DNA of 64,000 nt from Gnetum montanum (Eukaryota; Streptophyta; Gnetopsida; Gnetales; Gnetaceae), in assembly GCA_015680685.1 (NCBI GenBank), contig MNCI01009454.1, forward strand, positions 138,212-202,211. The letters run 5' to 3'. Shown one piece after another: positions 23,165-34,171 of this stretch. The translations under genes were made by a program, and so were the position numbers. Position 1 is the first letter of the stretch. The number at the start of each line of letters is the position of its first letter. The notes under the pieces are model-generated. The model was not told the origin of the DNA, searched no databases, and saw only the letters and a list, made by a program, of their open reading frames with translations.

Positions 23165-23752
23165 CTAAGAGAGCTGTCTTAATTCCATCATCTCTAATTT
23201 CATCGATACAATTTTTTTTATCAATAATACAATAAACATAAACACATCAAGTAAAATAGCAAGTTCGTCTTTTGTAAAGAGAACTGGAGAAGCAATGTCA
23301 TCCTTTACATTTTGCTCTTTTATTACAACCGCTGTTATAGTTGCAGTATCCTGCTCTGTTACTGTGGTAACAAAATCTTCATATGTAAATTCTTGATGCA
23401 CTTCCACTTTTATTTCTGGACCGAGAAAGTTGCCAAAGACATTTTTCAGATACCAAACCAAGCAGGCGTTTGAAGCAACCTTTGGAACCTGCGAACTGTC
23501 CCGGTCTGTACGTGTATGCAAATAAATATAAAAACAAATTACGTACCATCGGTATGCATATGTTAGAAGACAGTCCTGCGCCAGCGTCAGAAAAGGAAAA
23601 CGTTTTGCAATGGCCTCTGTCGCTACAGCGTAACAAAAGAGCCAAGCCTGCAACACAGCGGAATGATTCGTTTTAACTTTAACTTTAAACTTTGGATAAA
23701 GGTTGGGCCACTCCATAGCAACCACTTTGGATAAAGATGTCTTCCATGACAA
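23165..23752 (-). CDS. Uncharacterised 195-codon open frame, possibly exon(s) of a host gene
   Basis: This is the longest uninterrupted frame in the window and is visibly richer in G+C than its neighbours. The first ATG-type Met is at residue 13 (VVAMEWPNLYPKF); the frame opens from a non-ATG codon. Residues 25-75 are hydrophobic and Ala/Leu-rich (AVLQAWLFCYAVATEAIAK), followed by a Tyr-rich stretch, then an acidic segment (EVHQEFTYEDFVTTVTEQD) and a C-terminal hydrophobic stretch near FMFIVLLIKKIV. Inside, tggtacgtaa near residue 70 and ttcgcag just before VPKVASNA could be splice donor and acceptor, so the frame may be two exons with a read-through intron. I do not recognise the family. It could be chance, but its composition and the TATA box at 25849 argue for checking. 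Confidence 0.35.
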   Translation of the reverse strand: MSWKTSLSKVVAMEWPNLYPKFKVKVKTNHSAVLQAWLFCYAVATEAIAKRFPFLTLAQDCLLTYAYRWYVICFYIYLHTRTDRDSSQVPKVASNACLVWYLKNVFGNFLGPEIKVEVHQEFTYEDFVTTVTEQDTATITAVVIKEQNVKDDIASPVLFTKDELAILLDVFMFIVLLIKKIVSMKLEMMELRQLS

Positions 23753-24249
23753 AGTCTAGCATCATAAAGTTAGAAATGGTTAAGCCCGTCTTATGCAGGT
23801 TTTGGAGGAGGGTTCAAAGAAGCCGCATGACGACATCAAATACTCCATTCAATGATGACCGTTAGGCTTCAACGAATGGTGCATCTGCTTCCGATTCTTT
23901 GGATTCGCTCAAGACAATGGACTTGAGACTTGTCAAGACAATAACTTATCCTTTAAACTTACATTCTTCCTTACACTTCACCCACAAGATATTCAATCAA
24001 TCATAGCTAAAACCTTATAAGAAAGGGTTATTGTTTATTTTTGATTTTTTAGGATATAGATTGATGAACACCCTTTTAAGCACAGATAACATACCTGCGT
24101 AGCACTCAGTCTATCCTATCCTGGGCCGTATTTATGTATTAGAATAATCATCCTGATATTTCCAAGGGGTTCTTTACAAATTGAAATTCCAATGGATCCA
24201 ATGTGAAGTAAGAACAGTTGCTTTGTAAGTTTGTGTGACCAAATTGTAC
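23753..24249. other. Non-coding stretch beside the 195-codon frame
   Basis: It has somewhat more G+C than the surrounding DNA, with no long frame and no LTR features. It could hold an intron if the minus-strand frames at 23.2 and 25.5 kb belong to one gene. Confidence 0.35.
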
Positions 24250-24323
24250 CGTTGAAAGATTTAGAAGTGAGTTTTTTATTTATAAGCGTTGAAAGATTTA
24301 GAAGTGAGTTTTTTATTTATAAG
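24250..24323. repeat. Perfect tandem duplication of 37 bases
   Basis: 24250-24286 and 24287-24323 are identical and begin cgttgaaagatttag. Identity suggests recent slippage. Confidence 0.9.
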
Positions 24324-24333
24324 ATTTTTGTAT

Positions 24334-24840
24334 TTCAAAGGGATAATATTTATACTTTGCTCCAATGATTTTTGAAAAGACAGTAAACTGCATTGCAGAT
24401 TTGAGCATTAATCGCAGTCTCCATGTTTGGATCCCATCTCATCTGATTCACCCATCCAACTTTCATGATTAATGTCAGCTAATCAGGTGGGACTTTAAAA
24501 TTACTCTAAATTATCGATTCAATCCATATTTTATGAAAATATTTATATATAATAATAATTAAATTAGAAAAAATAACTTAATAAAATAAATAAATAATTA
24601 AACAATTTCAAAGGGATAACATTTATACTTTGCTCAATGGTTTTTGAAAAGTCGGTCTCTATTCTGATTTGAGAAGATGCGACTCACCCATCGAATTTTC
24701 ACAATTGATATAAGTTTAAATCTTGCATGGGACCTTTGACATTACTATAAATGGCTATTCAATTGATTTTTTACAAAAATAATTATATATAACAATAATT
24801 AAATTAGAAACAATTAACAAAAAATTATACAAAATAATTC
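24334..24840. repeat. Diverged tandem duplication, about 270-bp unit
   Basis: The block caaagggataa(t/c)atttatac recurs near 24337 and 24608. Following text stays colinear, including cacccat, tatatata(a/c) and aattaaattagaaa, to about 24830. Confidence 0.75.
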
Positions 24841-25214
24841 ATTATTAAAAATTCATGGCCTTCTTACTTTATTTTAAACCTTTTTTGCTCTCAATTTTTC
24901 AACTTGTGCATATTGTATTTATCGTTATGGGTTCTCATTGAATAATTAATAAGATTTTTAATTTGAAAGATCCAAGTTATAGGCTCCATCTTTCTTAGTA
25001 GTAAGAGCCTTACCTTAATAACCTCTTGACTTAGTAATTCCAAGTCACAAGTCCATTCTTAATTAAGTAGTAATCTTAATTAAGTAGTAATCCCATCTCC
25101 TTCGGGCAATGTTGGGATCCTTTTTAAAATGTTAATAAAAATTTCTGATACTAATTTTCAACATAGAAATGAAAGATCTTAAGTTCAATTCTAATTTTTC
25201 ACTCTTTTATTTTA

Positions 25215-25440
25215 TTTTTGCTGCAATTCTTCTTTCAACTGCTGCTTCTCTTGCTGGAAATACTGAGTATCTCTCTTTCAACTGCTGCTGCTCTTGTTTC
25301 TATTTGGAGTATGCTGCTCTAAAGCGAAGCTGAAAATGCTGAGTACCTCTCTTTCAACTGTCCTGCTCCTGCTGGAAATACCGAGTATCTCTCTTGCTGG
25401 AAATATTAAGTATCTATCTTTCAACTACTGTTACTCTTAT
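25215..25440. repeat. Short degenerate repeat around ctctttcaactgctg
   Basis: The unit tttcaactgctgctcttgctggaaatactgagtatct, written here in pieces, recurs about four times with changes. On the minus strand it reads as repeats of VERYS and FPARE. It overlaps the end of the 25414-25659 frame. Confidence 0.6.
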
Positions 25441-25659
25441 TTCTATCCTTGTTTCTCCATTTTTGCAAACTCCATCTTGATAATCATTAAAGAAAATGCA
25501 ACATCTCTTCCAGGTCTCTGAATTTAATTGAATTTTCTCCTTGTCCAGGCTTTCCATCCTATTCCTGGAAAAAACTAACTTGGGATACCACTCCAAAATC
25601 GTGTCATTATCTTCTTTTTCAGCACTATCAATATTTATTGTTGTGGAATCGAGACTCAC
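25414..25659 (-). CDS. Uncharacterised minus-strand frame, possible first coding exon
   Basis: The best start is the ATG at 25557 (MESLDKEKIQLNSETWKRCC); the open frame extends 34 codons upstream to 25659, where a stop lies ten codons further up. Residues are charged and not low-complexity up to about NGETRIEIR, after which the frame enters a repeat and stops. gagtaaca near the end could be a splice donor. About 290 bases upstream is a TATA box on the same strand, with a pyrimidine-rich leader between. I do not recognise the protein. Confidence 0.35.
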   Translation of the reverse strand: MSLDSTTINIDSAEKEDNDTILEWYPKLVFSRNRMESLDKEKIQLNSETWKRCCIFFNDYQDGVCKNGETRIEIRVTVVER

Positions 25660-26103
25660 AGTTTCTGCAATTTGCAGTTGCTGTTAACTATAAAAATTAT
25701 TGCGACACAGGCATGTGAAGATTAGTGAGAAAATATTTACGAGCACACAGGCAAGCAAAGAAAGAGTAAAGTGCTGTTTTGAAGGACTTTGGTAGCAAAG
25801 TATGTTGTAATGTAAAGACCTTTCCAATATTTCAAAGACATGAGCTGGCATATATATAGGGCAATGGAGAGGGCATCATGCATCATATTTTTGGCTAAAG
25901 TCAAAAGGGATGGGACAGGGTTTCGACTCTTCCACTAATCCTATGTCACAAGTCCATTCTTAACTAAGTGGTAAGTGGTAAGAATCTTTGCTAGGTAACT
26001 CGGAATCATAGGTTCACTTAAGGGTCCAATAAATTCATAGAATCTTAGTAGATGTCATAGTTTCAAATTTATTTTAGTCCGGAGGGTAAGTACCAGCCCC
26101 ATC
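25660..26103 (-). other. Candidate upstream region of the 25.5-kb frame
   Basis: On the minus strand this holds the TATA box (25849-25859), a leader with CT-rich runs and a five-codon upstream frame starting near 25718. No transposon signature is visible. Confidence 0.35.
25849..25859 (-). promoter_or_regulatory. TATA box, minus strand
   Basis: The minus strand reads ccctatatatatgcc, a standard plant TATA context, about 290 bases upstream of the ATG at 25557. The sequence is nearly symmetrical, so orientation rests on the position of the frame. Confidence 0.4.
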
Positions 26104-27515
26104 CAAAAGAGTCCTCCTTGGTCACAAGAAAATATTTTATCATCGTGATGGTAAGTGCTCTTTGTCATGATTTTTTATCCCTTGTTATAATAGTTATAGA
26201 AGAGCTTTATGGCCCAAAGGTAGTTCGTTTGACTTTGATATGATAAATAAATAATTAATATCATAAGTATGGCCTAAGAGATGAACTTTTTATGGAAACT
26301 ATTATTTTGGCTAAGATTTTTATTGAGAGACCAACTACTTTATTTTGGCTTGGAGGCCAAGAGAGTCCTCCTCGATCATGGTAAAATATTTTTATTGTCA
26401 TAATGGTAAGCACTCTTTGTCACAATTTTTTGTCTGTCATTATAATAGTTAATGAAGAACTTTATGGCCAAGAGGCAATTGGTTGGACTTTGTCATTGTA
26501 AATAAATAATCATCGTCATAAGGCTAGGCTAAGAGATGAGCTTTTTTATGCGAATTATTATTTTTGGCTAAGATTTTTGCCTACGTGCCAACTATTTTAC
26601 CACCTAGACTTTCTTCTTGAAGATATTATAATAGTTATAGAAGAGCTTTATGGCCCAAAGGTAGTTCGTTTGACTTTGATATGATAAATAAATAATTATT
26701 ATCATAAGTATGGCCTAAGAGATGAACTTTTTATGGGAACTATTATTTTGGCTAAGATTTTTATTGAGAGACCAACTATATTGTGGCTTGGAGGCCAAGA
26801 GAGTCCTCCTTGATCATGGTAAAATATTTTTATTGTCATAATGGTAAGCACTCCTTGTCACAATTTTTTGTCTATCATTATAATAGTTAATGAAGAACTT
26901 TATGGCCAGGAGGCAATTGGTTGGACTTTGTCATTGTAAATAAATAATCATCATAAGGCTAGGCTAAGAGATGAGCTTTTTTATGCGAATTATTATTTTT
27001 GGCTAATATTTTTGCCTACATGCCAACTATTTTACCACCTAGGCTTTCTTCTTAAAGATATTATAATAGTTATAGAAGAGCTTTATGGCCCAAAGGTAGT
27101 TCGTTTGACTTTGATATGATAAATAAATAATTACTATCATAAGTATGGCCTAAGAGATGAACTTTTTATGGGAACTATTATTTTGGCTAAGATTTTTATT
27201 GAGAGACCAACTACTTTATTTTGGCTTGGAGGCCAAGAGAGTCCCCCTCGATCATGGTAAAATATTTTTATTGTCATAATGGTAAGCACTCTTTGTCACA
27301 TTTTTTTGTCTATCATTATAATAGTTAATGAAGAGCTTTATGGCCAAGAGGCAATTGGTTGGACTTTTTCATTGTAAATAAATAATCATCGTCATAAGGC
27401 TAGGCTAAGAAATGAGTTTTTTTTATGCGAATTATTATTATTTCTTTTTGGCTAAGATTTTTGCCTACATGCCAACTATTTTACCACCTAGACTTTCTTC
27501 TTCAAGATAAATAAT
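26104..27515. repeat. Two-level tandem repeat: about 437-bp unit made of two related subunits
   Basis: Subunit a anchor agttatagaag occurs at 26192, 26633 and 27068. Subunit b anchor agttaatgaag occurs at 26448, 26885 and 27322. Spacings a-a are 441 and 435, b-b 437 and 437, a-b 252-256. The a copies resemble each other more than they resemble b, so the pair was amplified as a unit. Shared phrases include gagagtcctcct and ggctaagatttttg. Confidence 0.88.
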
Positions 27516-27815
27516 TATTGTCAGAAAGCTGGGTAAAGTGAACCTTTTTCATGAAAATTATCATTGAAGAATTATTATTGAAGAATGCACATTGATTTTG
27601 ATTTTTTTTTCAATGTGAAAATTAAAAATTAGTGAATCAATTTGAGATTTTATTAATTTAGAAAATATAAAAAATTCTCTTGGCTAAATAATAGATATAT
27701 ATCATAAATATATAGTTGAACTTGTGCTATATGCTACTCTCTCTATAAGTTAGTGTATTGAAAGTTGTTCAAATTATGAATCCAATCAAACCAACATACA
27801 TTAATAACCACTGGT

Positions 27816-28117
27816 GACCTTAACTTGGATCTCACTTTAGCTCAAAAGGACAAATTAATGAATTTAAACATGCTAGATAAGAACCAATTGATTATCCTAA
27901 TGCATAACAAGCTCCACAAAAAAATCTATCATAAGAAAAGACAATACCAAAATCAAGTGCCTCAAGCTAACCAATGGATAAAGCCTATTATAATCCCAAT
28001 TATGTACTCTAATACACTAAGTTTCAAATGCTTTAGAAGGGATTGTACATGCCCATGCTATTTATCAACTAGGTGCCTTGCAAATTTACCACCCTGCCAA
28101 CCCACAAAAACCATGTA
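27816..28117 (+). pseudogene. Element G pol C-terminal remnant
   Basis: The frame beginning LDLTLAQKDKLMNLNMLDKN and continuing NKLHKKIYHKK aligns with the integrase tail of B (LDLAHK*QLVTFNLLDENQ, NKLHKAFNKQRH) and A (LSLAKKERLINLNVLDVN). After about 27950 the similarity fades. Confidence 0.65.
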
Positions 28118-28697
28118 GAAAATCCCAAAAAGCCATGTTCACATTATCATCATCCAACACCATTGTTACTAATTCCATTTTTTGTATTTCCTTCTTAAAT
28201 CTTATTCATTAGGGAATTAGCCATTTCAATTGAGAATTGTGAGTGCTTTTTAACTTTTGTTTTATAATTTTTTTGTCATTTTTCCTTCTTGTAAATTTCC
28301 TATTTTTCTAAATTTTTTTATTTCTTTATATATTTCTATTTTTAGTACATTTTCCATTTCTTACTATTTTAAATTTCTTTGTAATGTTCTATTTTTATTG
28401 ATCCTTTATTTTATGCTTTGGAAAAAATATTTCTTTTTGGTAATCTCATTATCAATCATGATATGAAAATGAAGTGCATAGTTAGAATTTTATCCAATGT
28501 TGCCAAAAAGAAATAATTGCACATGATAGTGAGACCACATTATCCATTTCTCCATTTCTAATTAGTAAAAAATCCTTGTCATGGGTACAATGTGGTCACA
28601 AGCATATTAGAAACTCTAATTAAGCCATGACCATTATGCCTTGAAGGAGATAAGAAGGGCCAAGAGGGTTGCATGAGGGTGCAATATTAAAGGAACC
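28118..28697 (+). other. Element G 3' non-coding region
   Basis: A T-rich tract (28238-28440) corresponds in place to those of A and B. A purine-rich stretch (gaaggagataagaaggg near 28646) and aaaggaacc precede the LTR. No gene. Confidence 0.5.
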
Positions 28698-29447
28698 TGT
28701 TGATTCCTTGGATCTCTATCTTGGGTTCCATTGGTTCCACATTGATGCATTAACACTCATGTTTATATTGTATCTAGAAAATAATATTTGAAAATAAATG
28801 TTCAATTATTGTGTTACTGGAAAGACATGACTCATGTCTAAATGTACACATCTAGAAAAGGAAATAAAATAATTAATTAATTTATATGAACTCATTCTTA
28901 AGGTACCATTATAGAGGCATGTAACACATGTTTAGTTTAATGGTTACTATTTTCATAGTTATTGATTTACTTTCAATGCATTTTACTATTCTTGTTGTTA
29001 AGTGGAATGAGTACAACTAATCTTGGACACTTAAGTGTGGCTACTTGGTAACCCAATAGTATTATCACTTGGTACACCCATTAGTGTGGTACTTAGTAAT
29101 CCTAGTAATAGTTACATGAAGTTCAAGGTGTGAACAGAAGATCAAGACCAATTGTTCATCACATAGGTTAGATTAGATTCGTTTATTGTCACTTAGATTT
29201 AGAAACTGTTACTTTTACTTCATGTTAGCTAGGAGCAATATGGCCAATAAAACATAATCTATCATATACCTCATCGTGAGTTAAATTATATGCATTGAAT
29301 TTACTAGCTCACGTGGAAAGGCAATGATCACGAACTCTAACCAATTACTTGCATAATCACATTGCCTTATCTACAGAATTCAACCAGGATTGTGTGTGAA
29401 CACTTGTATCTTGTATGGTTGGGTGTTGGATACTCCACCGCTCATCA
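28698..29447 (+). repeat. Element G LTR
   Basis: The putative start is tgttgattcc; the end, tgtatggttgggtg...ccgctcatca, matches the family. cttggtaa and cttggtacaccca motifs are shared with A. The length of 750 bp fits the solo LTR. The start is less certain than the end and no target duplication was found. Confidence 0.6.
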
Positions 29448-29900
29448 AATGGACTTCATAGGTTTGTTGATGCAAATTGGGTAGTGATATTGATATTAGG
29501 AAATCTAATAGTAGATATGTGTTTAATCTCTTTTGTAGTTTTATTTCTTAGAAAAGTCAAAAATAATCATCTAGCTTAGTCTACCACTGAAGCTAAATAT
29601 GTTGTAACTAACTTAGCATGTAGAGAGGCTATATAACTTCAAAGGCTAATAGTTGAACTTGGCATCACTCAGACTTTGATAAATAATGGCTATGATAGTT
29701 AAAGTGTCATAAACATATCCAAGAACCCAACTTTTCATGCCCAAATGAAGTACATTAAAATTCGTTGTCATTATGTATAGAAGGAAATTAAAAAATAAAG
29801 GATTCTTTTAAATAAGATATCTACTGAAGCAAATCCTACAGATCTACTCACCATCTCAATACATGTTGAAAAGATCACATAGTGCTGATCAGCCTTTGGT
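29448..29900 (+). pseudogene. Copia RNase H remnant, plus strand (element I)
   Basis: The blocks FVDANWV, SRYVFNL, TTEAKYV (usually TTEAEY), EAI and KNPTFHAQMKYI appear in order with stops and at least one frame change. The catalytic Glu of TEAEY is Lys here. Upstream reverse transcriptase is missing, the left side being replaced by element G. Confidence 0.75.
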
Positions 29901-29960
29901 TTTCTTTAGATGTGATTTCCTATAATGATTTGGATTATTCTTCCAAGCAACTTTACTTTC

Positions 29961-30366
29961 AAAAGGGAGAATTGTAAGGTAGTTGAAAGCAAATCTACCT
30001 TGATCCTACCATGATTTGCTCTATTCTCCATCATGATTTTCCCTTCAATATTTTTAAGTGTTTCATTAATCTATTTCCTTTTATTATCAATGAAAATCCC
30101 TTCTCCAAAAATAAGTTACCTTGTCTCTCTCATTTTTGGGTTTATTTTTGTAACCCATGTAATATATAAAGAGATTTAAGGGTACATCCTTGTAAGATGA
30201 ACGATGAATGCATAAGTTACAATCCTTCTACGTTGTCTTCTTGAACTCTATCTTTGATTCAATTTTGAAGTTGTGTTGTTACTAATGATTTAGGAATCAA
30301 TTTTTGCAAGTGTTTTTCACCTTGAAATTTTTGCTAGGATAACTTTATGTCTTGCCAATTTCAGCA
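29961..30366 (+). repeat. Element I polypurine tract and 3' LTR
   Basis: aaaagggaga (29961-29970) is followed by an LTR that starts tgtaaggtag (29973) and probably ends tttcagca (30366), 394 bp. It has TATA-like atatataaag near 30161. The right boundary is inferred from the CA end only. Confidence 0.6.
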
Positions 30367-31009
30367 TTATTCTTCATTTTATCTTAAAAAACTTAATAGT
30401 ATTGTATGAGACTATTAATAACAAAATCAAATATAAAGTAAAGCATGAATAAAAGTAATTAAAAAGTAGAGTAAAATTTAGGAGAGATGAGTTTTAGCTA
30501 AGCATTTTTACCTCCTAATTTTATTTTGTTGGACAAAACAAAAACTAAAAGATATAAGTATGAGAAATCCAAAGGTATCTAATGTGGACATATGTACAAG
30601 ATGAGGAAAGTATGCATTTATAATGATAGCATTAATTCAATTTTTTTCCAAGATGATAAAATTGGTGCAATTCTTCATGTGATGGTGAGGATATGAATGG
30701 TAATGTAGTACCTATCAAGACCAACCACATTCAAAAGCATCCAACATCCTATTTTTATCAATTAGTCATGCAAGAGCACCTAGCATATATGTGTGGATCC
30801 ATTTGCATTTTCTTGGTCTATGTTTTAGTATTTCCCTCTTTGGGATCTCTTTGATGTATATGTGTCTATGGTATCTATATTTTTTGTAGCAATTAATTTG
30901 TTAGAATTGTCATTTTATTTTATTTTTTGTCTCTACCACTTAATCTCCACCTAAATCATAAATTGATGCTAGGCTGTAACTTTGCATATTCTCAGCTTCT
31001 TAAGTTAAT
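30367..31009. other. Stretch between the two copia remnants
   Basis: AT-rich with no clear frame or LTR boundary. It joins the opposite-facing remnants I and H. Confidence 0.5.
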
Positions 31010-31019
31010 TTTTATATTA

Positions 31020-31620
31020 TTTTTTGTAAGGTTAGACTTTATAATGGTTTGGGAAACAATCCTTATGGAATTATGGTAAAATCAATTCTTAGTTTTTGAT
31101 CATAAACTTTACCTACTAGTCTAGCTTTATAAAGATTCCCCACATTTACCTCATTCTTTAAAGTAAAAATCCATCTATTTTGAAGTGCTTTATGTCCCTT
31201 GGGTAATTCCACCAATTTTCAAGTTCTATTCTGTTGGAGTGAATTCCATTCCCATTTCATAGCTTCATTCCATTTTACTACATCAAGACTTGTAAGAGTT
31301 TGTTTTACCATTTTAGGTTTACCACAATTTGTATAAATAATATAATCTTCAAATCTAGTTGAAGGACATAGTATTCTACTTGAATGTCTTACCCCATGTG
31401 ATGTATCGTCTGCAAGATTTCACTCATCAATTTCTTTGTCCTCATCTTCATTCAGAAATTATAGAGTGTTTTGATTTGCCACTTGCTCTTATATTATATC
31501 TTCTTTAAGTTGCAAAACAATTCAAAAACCTGCTATATAATAGAATTAGAAATCTTTTTTCTTTTGAAAATCATAAAACATTACATTTTCTTGAAATTTT
31601 AAATCTTGTGACCTTGCAAA
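31020..31620 (-). pseudogene. Element H integrase tail and start of reverse transcriptase
   Basis: The minus strand gives EWNSLQQNRT, then LVELPKGHKALQNRWIF and LKNEV...YKARLVGK, the opening of the copia polymerase, then loses similarity near 31020. The palm region with YVDD is missing. Confidence 0.75.
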
Positions 31621-32280
31621 TTACTTTGCCTCAAGATCCCATAATCTAAAATCCAATTCATCACTACCATAACCCACAAAAATACATCTTTTTGATTTAT
31701 CATCAAATTTAGATTTATTTTTCTTTTGTATATGCATGTAAGCAACACATCCAAAAACTTTTAAATGATTATAAGAAACATGTCTCCCACTCCACAAATA
31801 CTTTGGTACTTCATTATTTAAAGAGGAATGTGGTGATCTATTAATTAAATAAGTAGCACTCATAATAGCTTCAGCCAAAAAAAATTTAGGCAAACCTACA
31901 CCAACAATCATAGATCTTGCACATTCAACCAATGTTCTATTGCATCTTTTTACTACTCCATTTTGTTGTGGAGTTCTAGTAGGAGGATGAATATGTCAAA
32001 TTCCTTTTTCTCTGCAAAACTTATTGAATGCATTTGAAGCATATTCACCTCCATTACAAATAAGCAAACATTTCAACTTTAAACCTGTTTGTATCATTAT
32101 TTTAGCAATAAAGGACTTAAACATATTTAAAAATGCATCCTTGGACTTTATTGGAAATACCCATACTTTTCGTGTATGATCATCAATGAAAGTAACAAAA
32201 TACAATGAATGACATAATGATGTTGGATTTATTGGACCACAAACATTAGAATAAAAAAGTTCCAATTTATTAGCTCATCT
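31621..32280 (-). pseudogene. Element H integrase with two of three catalytic residues lost
   Basis: Two open stretches (32265-31996 and 31932-31621) cover the core. FVTFIDDHTRKVWVF keeps the first Asp. LLICNGGEYAS has Cys where copia integrases have the Asp of DNGGE, and TPQQNGVVKRCNR has Lys where the Glu belongs. The stretch LINRSPHSSL and HLKVFGCVAYMHI are family hallmarks. Confidence 0.88.
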
Positions 32281-32930
32281 ACATCCCATATTTCTATGAA
32301 GATTCACCCTTTTTGATTTACCAATGACACAATCTTTGCAAAATTTTGTGCATCTTACTGCAAATTTGGAAATGTAAGAATGAGATTGAAGTACCTTTAA
32401 ATTAGAATAATTGATATGGCCCAACCATTTATGCGATAAATCAGTATCCTCCCCTGTAGTAACTATAGTCGTAGAATCATCCTACAAACATATGTTAGCT
32501 TCTAAAGTATACATTATATGAGTCTTTTTCCCTTCAAAATTGTTAAAATGCCCTTGGTAATTTTCCATTGATTATTTCCACATGAAAAATTTAAACCCAA
32601 ATCATCAAGTTGAGAAATAGAAGCCTTTTAAAAACTTCAAGAACATGCTTAACGTTACTAATGATTTTAGACAAACTAGGCTGTTGTAAAACAACACTTT
32701 CTGTACTAGCAATTTTTAAAGGAACACCATTAGCATCATGAACAACACTTGATGAAACTAGTTGATATGAAGTAAAAATAGATTGATTAGGGAAAGTATG
32801 AAATGAGGCTCCTATGTCTACAATCCAAACATCATTTTTTGTGTTTAAAGAAAATATTGTAGATGATTCAGATATAATAAAATCAAAAGCAAGCTCACCT
32901 TTTGTATGATTTATTGATGGACCTGCATCA
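32281..32930 (-). pseudogene. Element H protease and pre-integrase remnants
   Basis: WIVDIGASFHT near 32830-32790 is the copia protease site, with Ile in place of the Ser/Thr of D(S/T)GAS. Further left, HKWLGHINYSNLK and CKDCVIGKSKR (about 32430-32290) form the pre-integrase zinc motif. Frames shift between them. Confidence 0.8.
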
Positions 32931-33735
32931 CTTTTTGATTTTTCTAACTCTATTTTTTCCTTCTATTGTAGTGATGCTTTCCACACTTTGTAACCACAAG
33001 AGTCTCTCTTCATGTGACCAAATTTGTAGCAAAACCAACATTCAATCCTACTTTTAGAATTTCCTCTACTTTTACTCCTTTCCCTACTTTGATTAGGTTC
33101 CCTGCTTTGATCACATTTATTAGATCTACCTCTATTTGAAACTATAAAAGCATTACCTAATGATAGACCCTATCCTTTAGGTGATCTTTTTCTACATCTA
33201 GAAGAGTAGAAACTACACCATCAAAAGAAATGTTACTAACACTCATAGATGTATTAATAGCTATAATAATTGGATTCCAAGATTCAGGTAAAGAATTTAA
33301 AATAGCATAACACTTCACTAACCCTAGAATTATCACTTTATATTCTTTAAATTTAACAAAAGAAACCATCATATCATCTAGATGATCTTGTAAAGAAACA
33401 CCTTCTTTCATCTTTGCATTAAAAACCTTTTGATAAATATGAAACTGATTTAACCCTAAAGCTTTATCAAACCTATTTTTCAACTTTACCCAAAGAACAT
33501 GAGGATTTTCTTAGTTTGAAAGAGATACCAAAATTCTATTGCTTAAATAGGGGTAGATTAGTGTTAGTGCTTTTACTTGAAACCTTTTCCAATCATCATC
33601 TAACATCTTTATAGGTTTTGAAGGTTGAAGGGCCTCATCATACTTCTTTTGTGCCAAGATTTCTTTCATCAACACACTCCATCTATTCTAATTTTGACCA
33701 ACAAGCCTATTTGTTATCTGTAACTACTCCATCAA
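32931..33735 (-). pseudogene. Element H gag remnant
   Basis: The capsid-type domain includes the 108-codon stretch 33483-33157 (RFDKALGLNQFHIYQKVF, HLDDMMVSF, LNSLPESWNP). The nucleocapsid knuckle CWFCYKFGHMKRDSC is at about 33043-32998; a fifth residue between His and the last Cys is unusual. Stops interrupt the N-terminus. Confidence 0.85.
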
Positions 33736-33738
33736 TAT

Positions 33739-33750
33739 GCTCCTATACCA
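33739..33750 (-). other. Primer-binding site of element H (initiator tRNA-Met-like)
   Basis: The minus strand reads TGGTATAGGAGC, two substitutions from TGGTATCAGAGC, two bases after the LTR end. This is the standard copia PBS. Confidence 0.85.
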
Positions 33751-33752
33751 CT

Positions 33753-34171
33753 TGTTGTGAAATTAATTAAATCTACAAATTGAAATAGCTAAGACAACAA
33801 GAAAAACACACATAAAAATTTATGTGGAAACCCCAAAGTGGGAAAAAAATCATGGGAACCAATGCAAAGCTCTTCCTTTATTTGAAGAAAATATCCCAAG
33901 GACACAAGTTATCCTTGATAACTTTCACAGCTTGTTGTTGTTGTTCTGGTGGTACCTAACACATCTTCCCACCCTTTAATTTTTAGGAAAAAACAATAGT
34001 CTTTTTTCTATTACAAACTTTAGATAATTTTAGAATCTAGTAATCATATCTCAAGTAAAGGTTACAAAGCTAGAAGTTATGATAGACATAACTTAAATTG
34101 ATAAAAATAGAAAAAGAGTTCTCTTTAAATTAATTGATAGTTTAATTTTTCACATTAACTGATAGTTAACA
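33753..34171 (-). repeat. Element H 5' LTR
   Basis: It ends (minus strand) taatttcacaaca just before the PBS and probably starts tgttaactatcag, giving TGTT...AACA termini and 419 bp. The outer boundary is inferred. Confidence 0.65.

Larger units (their letters stand above)
27816..29447 (+). mobile_element. Element G: truncated Athila-like remnant (pol tail plus 3' LTR)
   Basis: It comprises the last part of pol, a T-rich 3' region and an LTR ending ctcatca, in the same order as in A and B. Everything upstream of the integrase tail is missing, so the left border is a truncation. The right end abuts copia RNase H sequence. Confidence 0.65.
31010..34171 (-). mobile_element. Element H: truncated Ty1/copia element, minus strand
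   Basis: Reading leftwards from 34171: LTR, PBS, gag, protease, pre-integrase, integrase and the start of reverse transcriptase, which breaks off near 31020. RNase H and the 3' LTR are absent. The order protease-integrase-reverse transcriptase is diagnostic of copia. Stops and lost catalytic residues show it is inactive. Confidence 0.88.

Noticed and set aside
23470-23676. Plus-strand 68-codon frame opposite the 195-codon frame
   Set aside because: It is a shadow of the longer minus-strand frame and has no independent support.
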